Positions 1 to 5,289 are shown, counted from the first letter of the stretch. The stretch: 6,981 bases of DNA from CAZIOI01 sp964540855 (GCA_964540855.1 CAZIOI010000029.1:1-6981); one strand, 5' to 3'. A program made the numbers and translations. Notes: a model not told the origin generated them from the letters alone.

Positions 1-80
1 GCAAGCTCACTTTTGAGCATTGCGTTAAACAGCGTGCTTTTTCCGACATTTGGCAGACCAACGATTCCTATTGATAACAT
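1..80 (-). CDS. ychF: YchF/OLA1-type ATPase, N-terminal fragment
   Basis: Only the first 26 codons (plus two bases) are in the window; the rest lies off the left edge. Translation from the ATG at 80-78 gives MLSIGIVGLPNVGKSTLF and onward. This is the classic start of the Obg-related YchF family: a short beta strand, then a P-loop at residues 8-16 (G8, N11, G13, K14, S15, T16). In the family this loop binds nucleotide. YchF proteins prefer ATP, associate with ribosomes and affect translation and stress responses; they are cytosolic and near-universal. No Shine-Dalgarno sequence is visible in the A/T-rich bases before the ATG. The glycosyltransferase gene upstream is on the same strand but 164 bases away, so a shared transcript is possible but not needed. 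Another TRAFAC GTPase (Obg, Der) is the alternative, but the P-loop within 8 residues of the start and the IVGLPNVGKSTLFNA wording favour YchF. Confidence 0.85.
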   Translation of the reverse strand, partial: MLSIGIVGLPNVGKSTLFNAMLKSEL

Positions 81-144
81 AGGCTAATTTTTAATTCTTA
101 ATTTTTAAATTTTGATTGAATTTTTAATATCTAATTGCAAAAAA

Positions 145-173
145 ATCTTAACAGGTTCGATAAGAATTTTCCA
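145..173 (-). promoter_or_regulatory. Candidate ychF promoter (weak)
   Basis: On the minus strand TGGAAA (173-168) is followed after 17 bases by TAAGAT (150-145), with a TG one base before the -10 (extended -10, TGT-TAAGAT). The predicted start is near 138, giving a leader of about 58 A/T-rich bases before the ychF ATG. The -35 matches consensus at 4 of 6 positions. The surrounding A/T richness makes chance matches likely, so this is only a candidate. Confidence 0.3.
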
Positions 174-244
174 TAAAAACCCTTTTGCCAGCAATCAGTC
201 CGGGAACAGGTCCAGTCCATCAGTCTGCGTTTTTGTGGCTTAAC

Positions 245-1807
245 CTAATTAGGTTGGTATTTGATCAACTTGATACTTCCGAATGTTTTGTCTAGTAGAA
301 CCGTTTTTTCGTCTAAAACGTTCTCGAGCGGTTTCTTTGCAGGATCGACTATCAAATACACGATGTCACTCTCATCCAATTCTTTTATGCCTTTAAGACT
401 GATTAAATAACGATATGTATCCTGATTCGCCGAACCAACATTTGCAAAGCGAAGCCAGAAAGCAAACTTTGCGCCTCTATCCGCACTATCCTGTTTTACA
501 AAATCCAGCAGATCCAGTTGATCTTTTAAAAGCATATCCGGATTGGATATTTCATCAGCCGAAGCAAGCGCCCTATTTTGGCGCGCTACGATGTAACAAT
601 AAAAACTATTCAGATTAACATATAAAAACAATGCGACTAACACACCTACAGCTACCTTACCTATAATGTTTTTAGAAATTTTAGCTAGAGCATAGGCAAT
701 AATTACATACGCAAGAGGAAGGACTGCTACAAAATAGTAAAGAAAAATATTATAGCCGAAGAAATTAGCCCCGGGGATAAACAGTAGAATCGCTATCAGT
801 GGTATGAGAATCGGGTCAGGTTTTTTACTGCGAAGGGCTTTTGCCACGACGGCAACTAATAAAAACAGACAAAACACCAAGAAAACAACCCCGGCGTAGT
901 GAAGTGTCTTTCCGAAATGCTGGTTGAACCAAAGCGCTTGTCCCCAAGCCGATTCATAAACCCGACCATCCAGACTGAGTAAAAACGATTCATTAAATTG
1001 CCTCGTCGTCGTCAACAGTCGCACAAAATAGCCTATCTTAGCTTCTCCAAAGTTTGATGGATACACCAATATTTGATAAAGGTTGCGTAAATTTTCAAAA
1101 TTATTAGTTAGCTCGTGAAAGATCATGGTCGAATAAGAAAGCATAGCTAACAAAGCCGAGTACAACCAAAGCAATTTATTTTTTATTTTTACTCTGAAAA
1201 CAAACCACAATATAATAAAGGCTGGTATAAATACTGCGGTTGAGGCATGCAATTGCGTACTTAGAGACAAAAATAGGATAAAGAGCGGTAAATACTTATC
1301 TTTACCACGTATCATATTTACAAACGCAATAAACATTATTAGAACAAAGAACGGCAAAGACCACGGGTTCCATATTGTTCTGCTAATCACTATAAAAGCG
1401 GTTGAAAAACCAAACAATATTGCTGATATATAGCCGGCTAATTTATTGCCGGTAATTTGTTTAGCAAGAAGATAAATCGCAGACATTCCTGCAGCATTCA
1501 GGATTCCGTTTAGCGCAGTCGGCCAAAAAAAAGAGCCATTAGACAGCTTGGTCGGAATCGCCAGCAAATAGATATAGAACGGGCCGAGATATGATGACAC
1601 TCCGGCGTCACCGCCACGAAGCCTGGGACCATGCCAAAAGTAGCCATGATTTTCAAATAGTTGCATCGCCCACTGGACGTGATCGCTTTGATCTTTCGAT
1701 ATTGCAATCGTATCGTTTAAATAGATAAACCTTATAGCCAAACCAATGACTGACAATGAAAGAATCGGCCAGTTGTCTGACAAAAAACCTCTAAGACTTT
1801 TTCTCAT
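245..1807 (-). CDS. GT-C fold membrane glycosyltransferase (GT39/PMT-like)
   Basis: A 520-residue polytopic membrane protein. Family enzymes move a sugar from a polyprenyl-phosphate-linked donor to a lipid, protein or glycan on the outer face of the membrane. After a first membrane helix (about residues 13-30) comes the first outer loop with acidic residues D39 and D42, the position of the catalytic Asp in GT-C enzymes. Further features are an aromatic loop (residues 56-80), a WNPWSLPFF segment (146-154) and SLSTQLHAST with H187, both typical of GT39-like enzymes. I count about ten to eleven helices up to residue 403. A soluble, probably extracytoplasmic domain follows (about 405-520). The ATG at 1807 has no Shine-Dalgarno sequence; the leader from its promoter would be about 17 bases. 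The acceptor and sugar cannot be read from the sequence. The family call is firm at superfamily level and looser for GT39 against related GT83 or PMT_2 groups. Confidence 0.75.
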   Translation of the reverse strand: MRKSLRGFLSDNWPILSLSVIGLAIRFIYLNDTIAISKDQSDHVQWAMQLFENHGYFWHGPRLRGGDAGVSSYLGPFYIYLLAIPTKLSNGSFFWPTALNGILNAAGMSAIYLLAKQITGNKLAGYISAILFGFSTAFIVISRTIWNPWSLPFFVLIMFIAFVNMIRGKDKYLPLFILFLSLSTQLHASTAVFIPAFIILWFVFRVKIKNKLLWLYSALLAMLSYSTMIFHELTNNFENLRNLYQILVYPSNFGEAKIGYFVRLLTTTRQFNESFLLSLDGRVYESAWGQALWFNQHFGKTLHYAGVVFLVFCLFLLVAVVAKALRSKKPDPILIPLIAILLFIPGANFFGYNIFLYYFVAVLPLAYVIIAYALAKISKNIIGKVAVGVLVALFLYVNLNSFYCYIVARQNRALASADEISNPDMLLKDQLDLLDFVKQDSADRGAKFAFWLRFANVGSANQDTYRYLISLKGIKELDESDIVYLIVDPAKKPLENVLDEKTVLLDKTFGSIKLIKYQPN

Positions 1808-1830
1808 AAATTATTGGTAATTTTTATAAT

Positions 1831-1858
1831 ATCTTAGCAAATTCAGATCGCTTTTCAA
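1831..1858 (-). promoter_or_regulatory. Promoter of the glycosyltransferase gene
   Basis: On the minus strand TTGAAA (1858-1853, 5 of 6 to consensus) is followed after 16 bases by TAAGAT (1836-1831), with an extended -10 TGC immediately before it. The expected start is near 1824, giving a 17-base leader without a Shine-Dalgarno sequence. It faces away from the promoter at 1886-1915. Confidence 0.6.
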
Positions 1859-1862
1859 TTTA

Positions 1863-1881
1863 TTGTATGCTCTGCATACAA
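1863..1881. promoter_or_regulatory. Candidate operator: perfect 8-bp inverted repeat between divergent promoters
   Basis: TTGTATGC (1863-1870), a 3-base centre TCT, then GCATACAA (1874-1881) form a perfect dyad. It sits between the two -35 boxes (1853-1858 and 1886-1891). That is about -41 to -59 relative to the rightward start and about -39 to -57 relative to the leftward start, the usual place for an activator dimer. There is no T-tract and no transcript is predicted across it, so a protein-binding site is likelier than a terminator. No regulator gene in the window is an obvious partner. Confidence 0.5.
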
Positions 1882-1885
1882 AAGA

Positions 1886-1915
1886 TTGACAACAGGTAGA
1901 AAAATTGATTAAAAT
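1886..1915 (+). promoter_or_regulatory. Strong sigma70-type promoter of the GC-rich small gene
   Basis: A perfect -35 TTGACA (1886-1891) is followed after 18 bases by TAAAAT (1910-1915, 5 of 6). The predicted start is near 1922, giving a 30-base leader that ends in a Shine-Dalgarno sequence. The -10 lies inside TTGAT-TAAA-ATCAT (1905-1918), an imperfect dyad resembling a CRP/FNR-type half-site pair. Confidence 0.7.
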
Positions 1916-1951
1916 CATACTCGTATCTACCAAGGTTGCAGGGAGGGCGAA

Positions 1952-2158
1952 GTGGCAGAGATTGTAGTCACAAAAGAGAAGTCTGCGGCAGCCAAAGCCG
2001 CGAGGTTGCACGAGCACCTCGCGAACGGGGCTACTGTCATCCTTCACGTCGACGGTGACAGGGAGGCAATTGCCGCCCTCGAAGGGCGCGTGCATGGTCT
2101 CGCGAAGCACCCGTGCCTCGATCGCCCGGGGTACGTCGAGCTTAGCACCAAACAATAA
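1952..2158 (+). CDS. Small GC-rich protein of unknown function (68 residues)
   Basis: I do not recognise this protein. The GTG start at 1952 is chosen because GGGAGGG (1941-1947) lies just upstream, with GGAGG ending 5 bases before it. The gene has its own strong promoter and a strong terminator, so expression is well supported. The product begins with a short strand (AEIVV), then a lysine/alanine-rich amphipathic helix (residues 8-24). A hydrophobic strand ending in HVDGD (about 28-36) follows, then a second helix (about 37-51) and a tail with one cysteine (C55) ending YVELSTKQ. There is no signal peptide or membrane helix, so a compact cytosolic alpha/beta fold is suggested. By my count the coding part is about 60% GC, while the flanking genes are near 40%, and its codons are rich in GCC, CTC and GCG. 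This points to foreign origin or strong selection on composition. It stands alone, with minus-strand genes on both sides. Confidence 0.75.
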   Translation: MAEIVVTKEKSAAAKAARLHEHLANGATVILHVDGDREAIAALEGRVHGLAKHPCLDRPGYVELSTKQ

Positions 2159-2180
2159 GTGCAAGCTCACCCCCACCGCG

Positions 2181-2216
2181 CCCGCCGACGTTTTACGTCT
2201 CGGCGGGCATTCTTTT
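2181..2216 (+). terminator. Rho-independent terminator of the small GC-rich gene
   Basis: CCCGCC (2181-2186) pairs with GGCGGG (2202-2207). GACG (2187-2190) pairs with CGTC (2196-2199) across a TTTTA loop, leaving a 2-base bulge. An alternative is an 8-bp CCCGCCGA/TCGGCGGG stem. CATTCTTTT (2208-2216) supplies the T-rich tract. It starts 22 bases after the stop codon. On the minus strand the hairpin is followed by G/C-rich sequence, so it works in one direction only. Confidence 0.85.
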
Positions 2217-2252
2217 AAAGCAGCAAAACAACCGCAAGGTGAAAATACTAGG

Positions 2253-2480
2253 CTACTGAAGAAGAATCCCTTTTTCGATCAAAAACGCCCCCGGATCATC
2301 GATGCCAGCCTCCATTAAAGCAGTAAAAGCAAACTCTATAGCATCTACAAGATTATCAATATCACCGATTTCCTCACACGTTTCTTCGTCTAGTGTATCG
2401 CTGCAAGCCTCCGCCACCCCTTGCGGCGTCGGCTCTTTGAATTCATACTCCGGTATAAACCCGCTTTCAGGATTATCCAT
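2253..2480 (-). CDS. Very acidic small protein of unknown function (75 residues)
   Basis: Not recognised. The open frame extends upstream to 2573, but I place the start at the ATG at 2480-2478 because a perfect AGGAGG (2489-2484) sits 3 bases before it. The upstream extension (FVVSGSVVIKLKKLRRK) is basic and unlike the rest. The 75-residue product has 20 Asp/Glu against 2 Lys and no Arg. Two cysteines (C26, C35) flank the acidic stretch DEETCEE. The second half (about residues 42-75) reads as two amphipathic helices, IDNLVDAIEFAFTALMEAGI and then a short AFLIEKGILLQ end. No signal peptide or membrane segment is present, so it is probably a soluble cytosolic protein; whether it binds metal or a basic partner is open. 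It ends facing the GC-rich gene's terminator (convergent). A promoter in the 126 bases upstream is not clear; a weak TGT-GATAAA is the best candidate. Confidence 0.65.
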   Translation of the reverse strand: MDNPESGFIPEYEFKEPTPQGVAEACSDTLDEETCEEIGDIDNLVDAIEFAFTALMEAGIDDPGAFLIEKGILLQ

Positions 2481-2483
2481 TTT

Positions 2484-2489
2484 CCTCCT
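2484..2489 (-). promoter_or_regulatory. Shine-Dalgarno sequence that fixes the start of the 75-residue gene
   Basis: A perfect AGGAGG on the minus strand, 3 bases before the ATG at 2480. It argues against the longer reading from 2573, which has no such site. Confidence 0.75.
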
Positions 2490-2606
2490 CAATTTCTTTA
2501 GTTTTATCACAACCGAGCCGCTGACAACAAAACCTTCAAAGAATAAATCTTTGTTTAAACTCCCAACAAACACAACGCCTGTAAACAGAAAAGCGGAGAG
2601 TGGTTG

Positions 2607-2807
2607 CTATTCCTTTGTCGAGATTGTGAAGATCCTATAAACAGCCGCTATACCGACTAATGAATAGACAACTCTGGTGATGGTGCTCATATCGCCGAAG
2701 ATCGCCTCAACCAAATCCCAGTCGAAGATCCCGACCAGTCCCCAGTTTAGAGCGCCGACGGCAACTAAAACAAACGCCACCCAATCGAGCGATGTCATTT
2801 TTTTCAT
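2607..2807 (-). CDS. DUF378 family small membrane protein
   Basis: A 66-residue protein with the DUF378 (YuzA-like) signature. LDWVAFVLVAVGALNWGLVGIF spans residues 7-28 with the conserved N21-W22-G23. An acidic turn (FDWDLVEAIFGD) follows, then a second membrane helix (about 43-62) and a short charged tail. Both helices and the length match the family, which is widespread in bacteria and has no proven function; it is an integral inner-membrane protein. The start at 2807 has GGAGG (2815-2811) 3 bases upstream. A second ATG at codon 4 would be 12 bases away and is less likely. The gene has its own promoter just after the stop of the PRC-barrel gene and is followed after 126 bases by the acidic 75-residue gene. 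No terminator hairpin is evident after it, so read-through into the acidic gene is possible. Confidence 0.88.
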   Translation of the reverse strand: MKKMTSLDWVAFVLVAVGALNWGLVGIFDWDLVEAIFGDMSTITRVVYSLVGIAAVYRIFTISTKE

Positions 2808-2836
2808 ACCCCTCCAAAAAAGTTTCGACCAACTAG

Positions 2837-2865
2837 ATTATATCAATGTCAATCCACGATGCAAA
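2837..2865 (-). promoter_or_regulatory. Promoter of the DUF378 gene
   Basis: On the minus strand TTTGCA (2865-2860, 4 of 6) is followed after 17 bases by a perfect TATAAT (2842-2837) with an extended -10 TGA directly before it. The predicted start is near 2830, giving a leader of about 23 bases that holds the Shine-Dalgarno sequence. The -35 lies only 6 bases past the PRC-barrel stop codon. Confidence 0.7.
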
Positions 2866-2870
2866 ACAAT

Positions 2871-3395
2871 TTAAGCCGGCTCCGCCACCTTTTGCGCGTC
2901 CGCTGCAACTTCTTTTTTAGCACTCTTTCTATCATCAAAAGTTAGGATTATTTCCTTGGGTTTAATGTCGTGTATCATAGATCGTTCGAAAATCCTTTCG
3001 TCCAGTAAGTTTTTAACATAAAGCCTGATGATATCACCGGAAGTCGTTTCGATCACCGCGTCCGTTATCCGACCAAGATATTTTTTATTTTTTGTTTTAG
3101 CGGGTAGACCGATCAACTTGAAACCTTGTCTGAGGATATCCTTTATTCTCAATATTTCATCTATCGCCAACAAATTGTCCGCCGAATTTACTACAAGACC
3201 CTTGCCGTCAAGATCGACAACGTCAGCAAAAGAAACAACCTTTTTTCGCGACATAATCCCCTTGAGTCTAATCAAAAAACCGATGACTTTTGCATCGTCT
3301 GCCAGCACAACAGGCATCTCGACAGAACCAACCGCCTTCTGCTCGTCCATGACCCCCACAGGAACGCCTCTTATTTTCGAAAGCTCTAAAAGCAT
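2871..3395 (-). CDS. Tandem PRC-barrel domain protein
   Basis: A 174-residue soluble protein with two PRC-barrel-like repeats. The first (about residues 1-72) runs from LLELSKIRGVPVGVMD through VIGFLIRLKGIMSRKKVVSFADVVDLDGKGLVV. The second (about 75-153) runs from NLLAIDEILR through GFKLIGLPAKTKNKKYLGRITDAVIETTSGDIIRLYVKN to KEIILTFDD. The GxITDxVxxxxxGxI pattern in each half is what marks the fold. A charged, alanine-rich tail (154-174) is probably disordered. PRC barrels occur in RimM, photosynthetic reaction centre H subunit and many small stand-alone bacterial and archaeal proteins, where they act as adaptor or RNA/protein-binding modules. This is not RimM: it lacks the RimM N-domain. The ATG at 3395 has GGGGAG 3 bases upstream, and a short-leader promoter lies just before it. 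The specific role is unknown. Confidence 0.75.
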   Translation of the reverse strand: MLLELSKIRGVPVGVMDEQKAVGSVEMPVVLADDAKVIGFLIRLKGIMSRKKVVSFADVVDLDGKGLVVNSADNLLAIDEILRIKDILRQGFKLIGLPAKTKNKKYLGRITDAVIETTSGDIIRLYVKNLLDERIFERSMIHDIKPKEIILTFDDRKSAKKEVAADAQKVAEPA

Positions 3396-3413
3396 AAACT
3401 CCCCTATGTGATC

Positions 3414-3422
3414 ATTATAGCA
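3414..3422 (-). promoter_or_regulatory. Extended -10 promoter of the PRC-barrel gene
   Basis: On the minus strand TGC-TATAAT occupies 3422-3414. No convincing -35 is found at 16-18 bases, so the extended -10 would carry recognition. The predicted start is near 3407, which leaves a leader of about 12 bases that just holds the Shine-Dalgarno sequence before the ATG at 3395. It begins 13 bases after the DedA stop codon. Confidence 0.6.
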
Positions 3423-3434
3423 CTTCGATAAAAT

Positions 3435-4052
3435 TTAAGACGAGCGGCTGTGTTTTATATGCCGAGCGATCCACCAGACAATACCGACGACAATGAGTCC
3501 GCCGATTACATAATCGGCGCCGTGAAAATATGATTTCAAACTATTCCAATTAGCTCCAAGTTTCAGGCCGATCCAACCCAAAAAGTACGACCAAATGACA
3601 GAACCGACAAAAGTATAGGCGGAAAACTTAAACAGATTTACTCGAGCAATACCTGCGGGAAATGATATAAAAGTCCTGATCACGGGCAAAAGCCTACCGA
3701 CAAAAACCGCCGACATTCCCCAACGAACGAACCATCTATCGGCTATATCCAGATCGTGTTTGCTCATCAGAATATATTTGCCATATTTTTCAATAAGCGG
3801 CCGACCACCCTTGGCGCCAACCCAATATGACAAGAGCGATCCCCACAAACAGCCAAAACCTCCGGCAATAGCCACCCAAAATAAGCTAAATTGTCCCGAA
3901 TAAACCAAGTATCCCGAAAACGGCATAATCACCTCGCTTGGAAGAGGAATATTTGCAGACTCTATTCCCATTAGAAGGACAATCCCCATATAACCCAGAG
4001 ATGAAATCGTATTGATAACAAAGCCGCTTAAGACAGATAAAATATGTTCCAT
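3435..4052 (-). CDS. DedA family membrane protein (PF09335), possible C55-P flippase
   Basis: A 205-residue protein matching the DedA (SNARE-associated/VTT) family in length and motifs. The first re-entrant region is MGIESANIPLPSEVIMPFSGYLV with E31, P36, P38 and E40. The second is WGMSAVFVGRLLPVIRTFISFPAG with R120, P123, R126 and P132-G134. Two to three further membrane helices follow (about 147-165 and 180-196), then a basic cytoplasmic tail. Family members support membrane homeostasis, and some (UptA-type) recycle undecaprenyl phosphate across the membrane. The Glu and Arg residues that matter in studied members are present. The gene starts 4 bases after the preceding PAP2 gene's stop and has no Shine-Dalgarno sequence, so translational coupling is likely. 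Its operon mates are lipid phosphatases, which supports a lipid-carrier role. Other DedA subgroups transport different lipids, so the substrate is inferred. Confidence 0.9.
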   Translation of the reverse strand: MEHILSVLSGFVINTISSLGYMGIVLLMGIESANIPLPSEVIMPFSGYLVYSGQFSLFWVAIAGGFGCLWGSLLSYWVGAKGGRPLIEKYGKYILMSKHDLDIADRWFVRWGMSAVFVGRLLPVIRTFISFPAGIARVNLFKFSAYTFVGSVIWSYFLGWIGLKLGANWNSLKSYFHGADYVIGGLIVVGIVWWIARHIKHSRSS

Positions 4053-4056
4053 TTAT

Positions 4057-4674
4057 TTAAATTATTTTTATACCAAATGCATAAAAAACAAAAACTGTTG
4101 CCGTAACGGACACTGCCGCTCCACCCACGACTTGCCAAACAGTATGTTTTTTCAAGCAAACCCGCGACCATCCGATCAGCGGAATCAACAAAAATAGCGG
4201 CGTGAACTGCAATCCGCCCAATATCGCAATCGCAGTAACAACACTCGCGGTTGCCGCAGTATGAAAACTGATTTTCCAGAAAAGAGTAATAATGGAAGTG
4301 ACAAGTGTCATTACCAATCCCGAGAATGTATAGGCGAATAACGGTAATGGCACTTTTATTGCATATAAAATGATCGATGAGACCAGAAGCATCGCAATAA
4401 AAACAAACAAAAACGTCGGTCGTTCATCGCGTTTCGACATATCCATATCAGATATCCAACCCAGTTTATAAGCGACAGCAAAAAAGGCTATCGGGATAAA
4501 GATAAGAAACGGAGAAATACTCACCAGCCAGCTCAAACCCTGCGAAAAATCTCGAGAGTACCAAAAAACTAGAAATACAAAGAAAACCGCCGAAACAAAA
4601 GGTGGAAAAAACAGCCATGAAACTATCTCGCCTATAAGTCGCTTCGTTTGATTGTCGCAAGCACCGCGGGTCAT
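4057..4674 (-). CDS. Divergent PAP2-superfamily membrane protein
   Basis: A 205-residue protein with about six membrane helices. It keeps PAP2 phosphatase motifs in altered form. Motif 1 is DMDMSKRDERP (residues 76-86; K81, R85, P86, closer together than the classic K-X6-RP). Motif 2 is KISFHTA (S136, H138). Motif 3 is SRVCLKKHTVWQVVGG (S170, R171, then H177 exactly as in SR-X5-H). Family members remove a phosphate from lipid phosphates or pyrophosphates on the membrane surface through the motif 3 histidine. The start ATG at 4674 overlaps the stop of the upstream PAP2 gene (ATGA), a clear sign of coupling. N-terminal residues 1-15 (MTRGACDNQTKRLIG) are hydrophilic and probably cytoplasmic. 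The substrate cannot be told; phosphatidylglycerophosphate, undecaprenyl pyrophosphate or another prenyl phosphate all fit. Catalytic activity is likely but unproven given the changed motif 1. Confidence 0.75.
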   Translation of the reverse strand: MTRGACDNQTKRLIGEIVSWLFFPPFVSAVFFVFLVFWYSRDFSQGLSWLVSISPFLIFIPIAFFAVAYKLGWISDMDMSKRDERPTFLFVFIAMLLVSSIILYAIKVPLPLFAYTFSGLVMTLVTSIITLFWKISFHTAATASVVTAIAILGGLQFTPLFLLIPLIGWSRVCLKKHTVWQVVGGAAVSVTATVFVFYAFGIKII

Positions 4675-5252
4675 GCCAACCTCACTTTTTGCAGTAACTT
4701 TACGATAGGATTATACAGAAATTTAATAACCCATTCCCTGATTGTGTACGTTATTAGTACTCCCAGAAGACCGGAGATACAGCCTGCGATTATATCCAAC
4801 GGAAAATGAACACCCATTGCCACCCGACAAACCGTGATGACAATTGCACCGATCATAAAATAATTGCCGGCTTTTCTCCAGCCGAAAAATCCCAGACCTA
4901 TCGCAAGAGCGAACAAAACAGTCGCATGATCGGACGGAAACGAATAATCGGGTCTATGAAATAGCAGCTCTTTGATTCCGATTGATGCCAAATCCGGTCT
5001 CGGTCTGAACCATATCGCCGGCACAATCGACTTGGTAATGACAAACCACGCCAAGACGGCTGAAAAAAAAGACAAAAATATTTCTCTACGATGCGCAGGA
5101 AACCTAAACCACATAAATACAAGCGCCACAGGTAAAAGATAAACCAAATAAACAGCCCCTGTTTTTACAAGAGTATCTCCAAGATCGCTCCTACCCACCA
5201 AAAAAGAATTGATGGCCACCAATAAGTTTTGGTCAACTTCAAGTATATTCAC
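4671..5252 (-). CDS. PAP2 family phosphatase, BcrC-like (probable undecaprenyl-diphosphatase)
   Basis: A 193-residue membrane protein that heads the operon. Motifs are K74 with RPRP at 83-86, SFPSDHA (S107, H109) and CRVAMGVHFPLDIIAG (R143, H149, D153). The order and wording match bacterial undecaprenyl pyrophosphate phosphatases of the BcrC/PgpB type, which release phosphate from the C55 carrier on the outer face of the membrane. K74 is 8 residues from the first RP, slightly longer than usual. The frame stays open to 5510, but that would overlap the divergent recombinase gene. I take the GTG at 5252-5250: it opens with NILEVDQNLLVAINSF, the typical short N-terminus of the family, and it lies at the predicted transcription start. 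No ribosome binding site precedes it. The downstream gene overlaps by ATGA. Phosphatidylglycerophosphatase is the main alternative. Confidence 0.82.
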   Translation of the reverse strand: MNILEVDQNLLVAINSFLVGRSDLGDTLVKTGAVYLVYLLPVALVFMWFRFPAHRREIFLSFFSAVLAWFVITKSIVPAIWFRPRPDLASIGIKELLFHRPDYSFPSDHATVLFALAIGLGFFGWRKAGNYFMIGAIVITVCRVAMGVHFPLDIIAGCISGLLGVLITYTIREWVIKFLYNPIVKLLQKVRLA

Positions 5253-5258
5253 AAAGGG

Positions 5259-5286
5259 ATTATAGCAAATTCGCCTGTGATGTGAA
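5259..5286 (-). promoter_or_regulatory. Promoter of the PAP2-PAP2-DedA operon, probably leaderless
   Basis: On the minus strand TTCACA (5286-5281, 5 of 6) is followed after 16 bases by a perfect TATAAT (5264-5259) with an extended -10 TGC. The usual 7-base step puts +1 at 5252, the first base of the GTG start codon, so the mRNA would have no leader. Confidence 0.7.
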
Positions 5287-5289
5287 ATT

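Noticed and set aside
131..220. A 29-codon minus-strand frame starting ATG at 220 (MDWTCSRTDCWQKG and on).
   Set aside because: No ribosome binding site, very short, and it overlaps two other short open frames; composition is not gene-like.
242..255. Perfect 14-base palindrome AACCTAATTAGGTT over the glycosyltransferase stop codon.
   Set aside because: A/T-rich, no loop and no following T-tract, so not a terminator; it is mostly explained by the last codons, and an operator role has no support.
2159..2170. GCAAGCTCAC at 2161-2170 is identical to the first ten bases of the window.
   Set aside because: The first copy is coding sequence of ychF and the second is a spacer; the match does not extend beyond ten bases, so it is probably chance.
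1811..2176. A 121-codon minus-strand frame opposite the orphan gene.
   Set aside because: It has no ribosome binding site, runs through promoters and the operator, and is a GC-rich shadow of the plus-strand gene, which has a promoter, ribosome binding site and terminator.
2481..2573. N-terminal extension of the acidic protein to an ATG at 2573.
   Set aside because: The extension is basic and hydrophobic, unlike the acidic body, and the perfect AGGAGG at 2489-2484 supports the shorter start.
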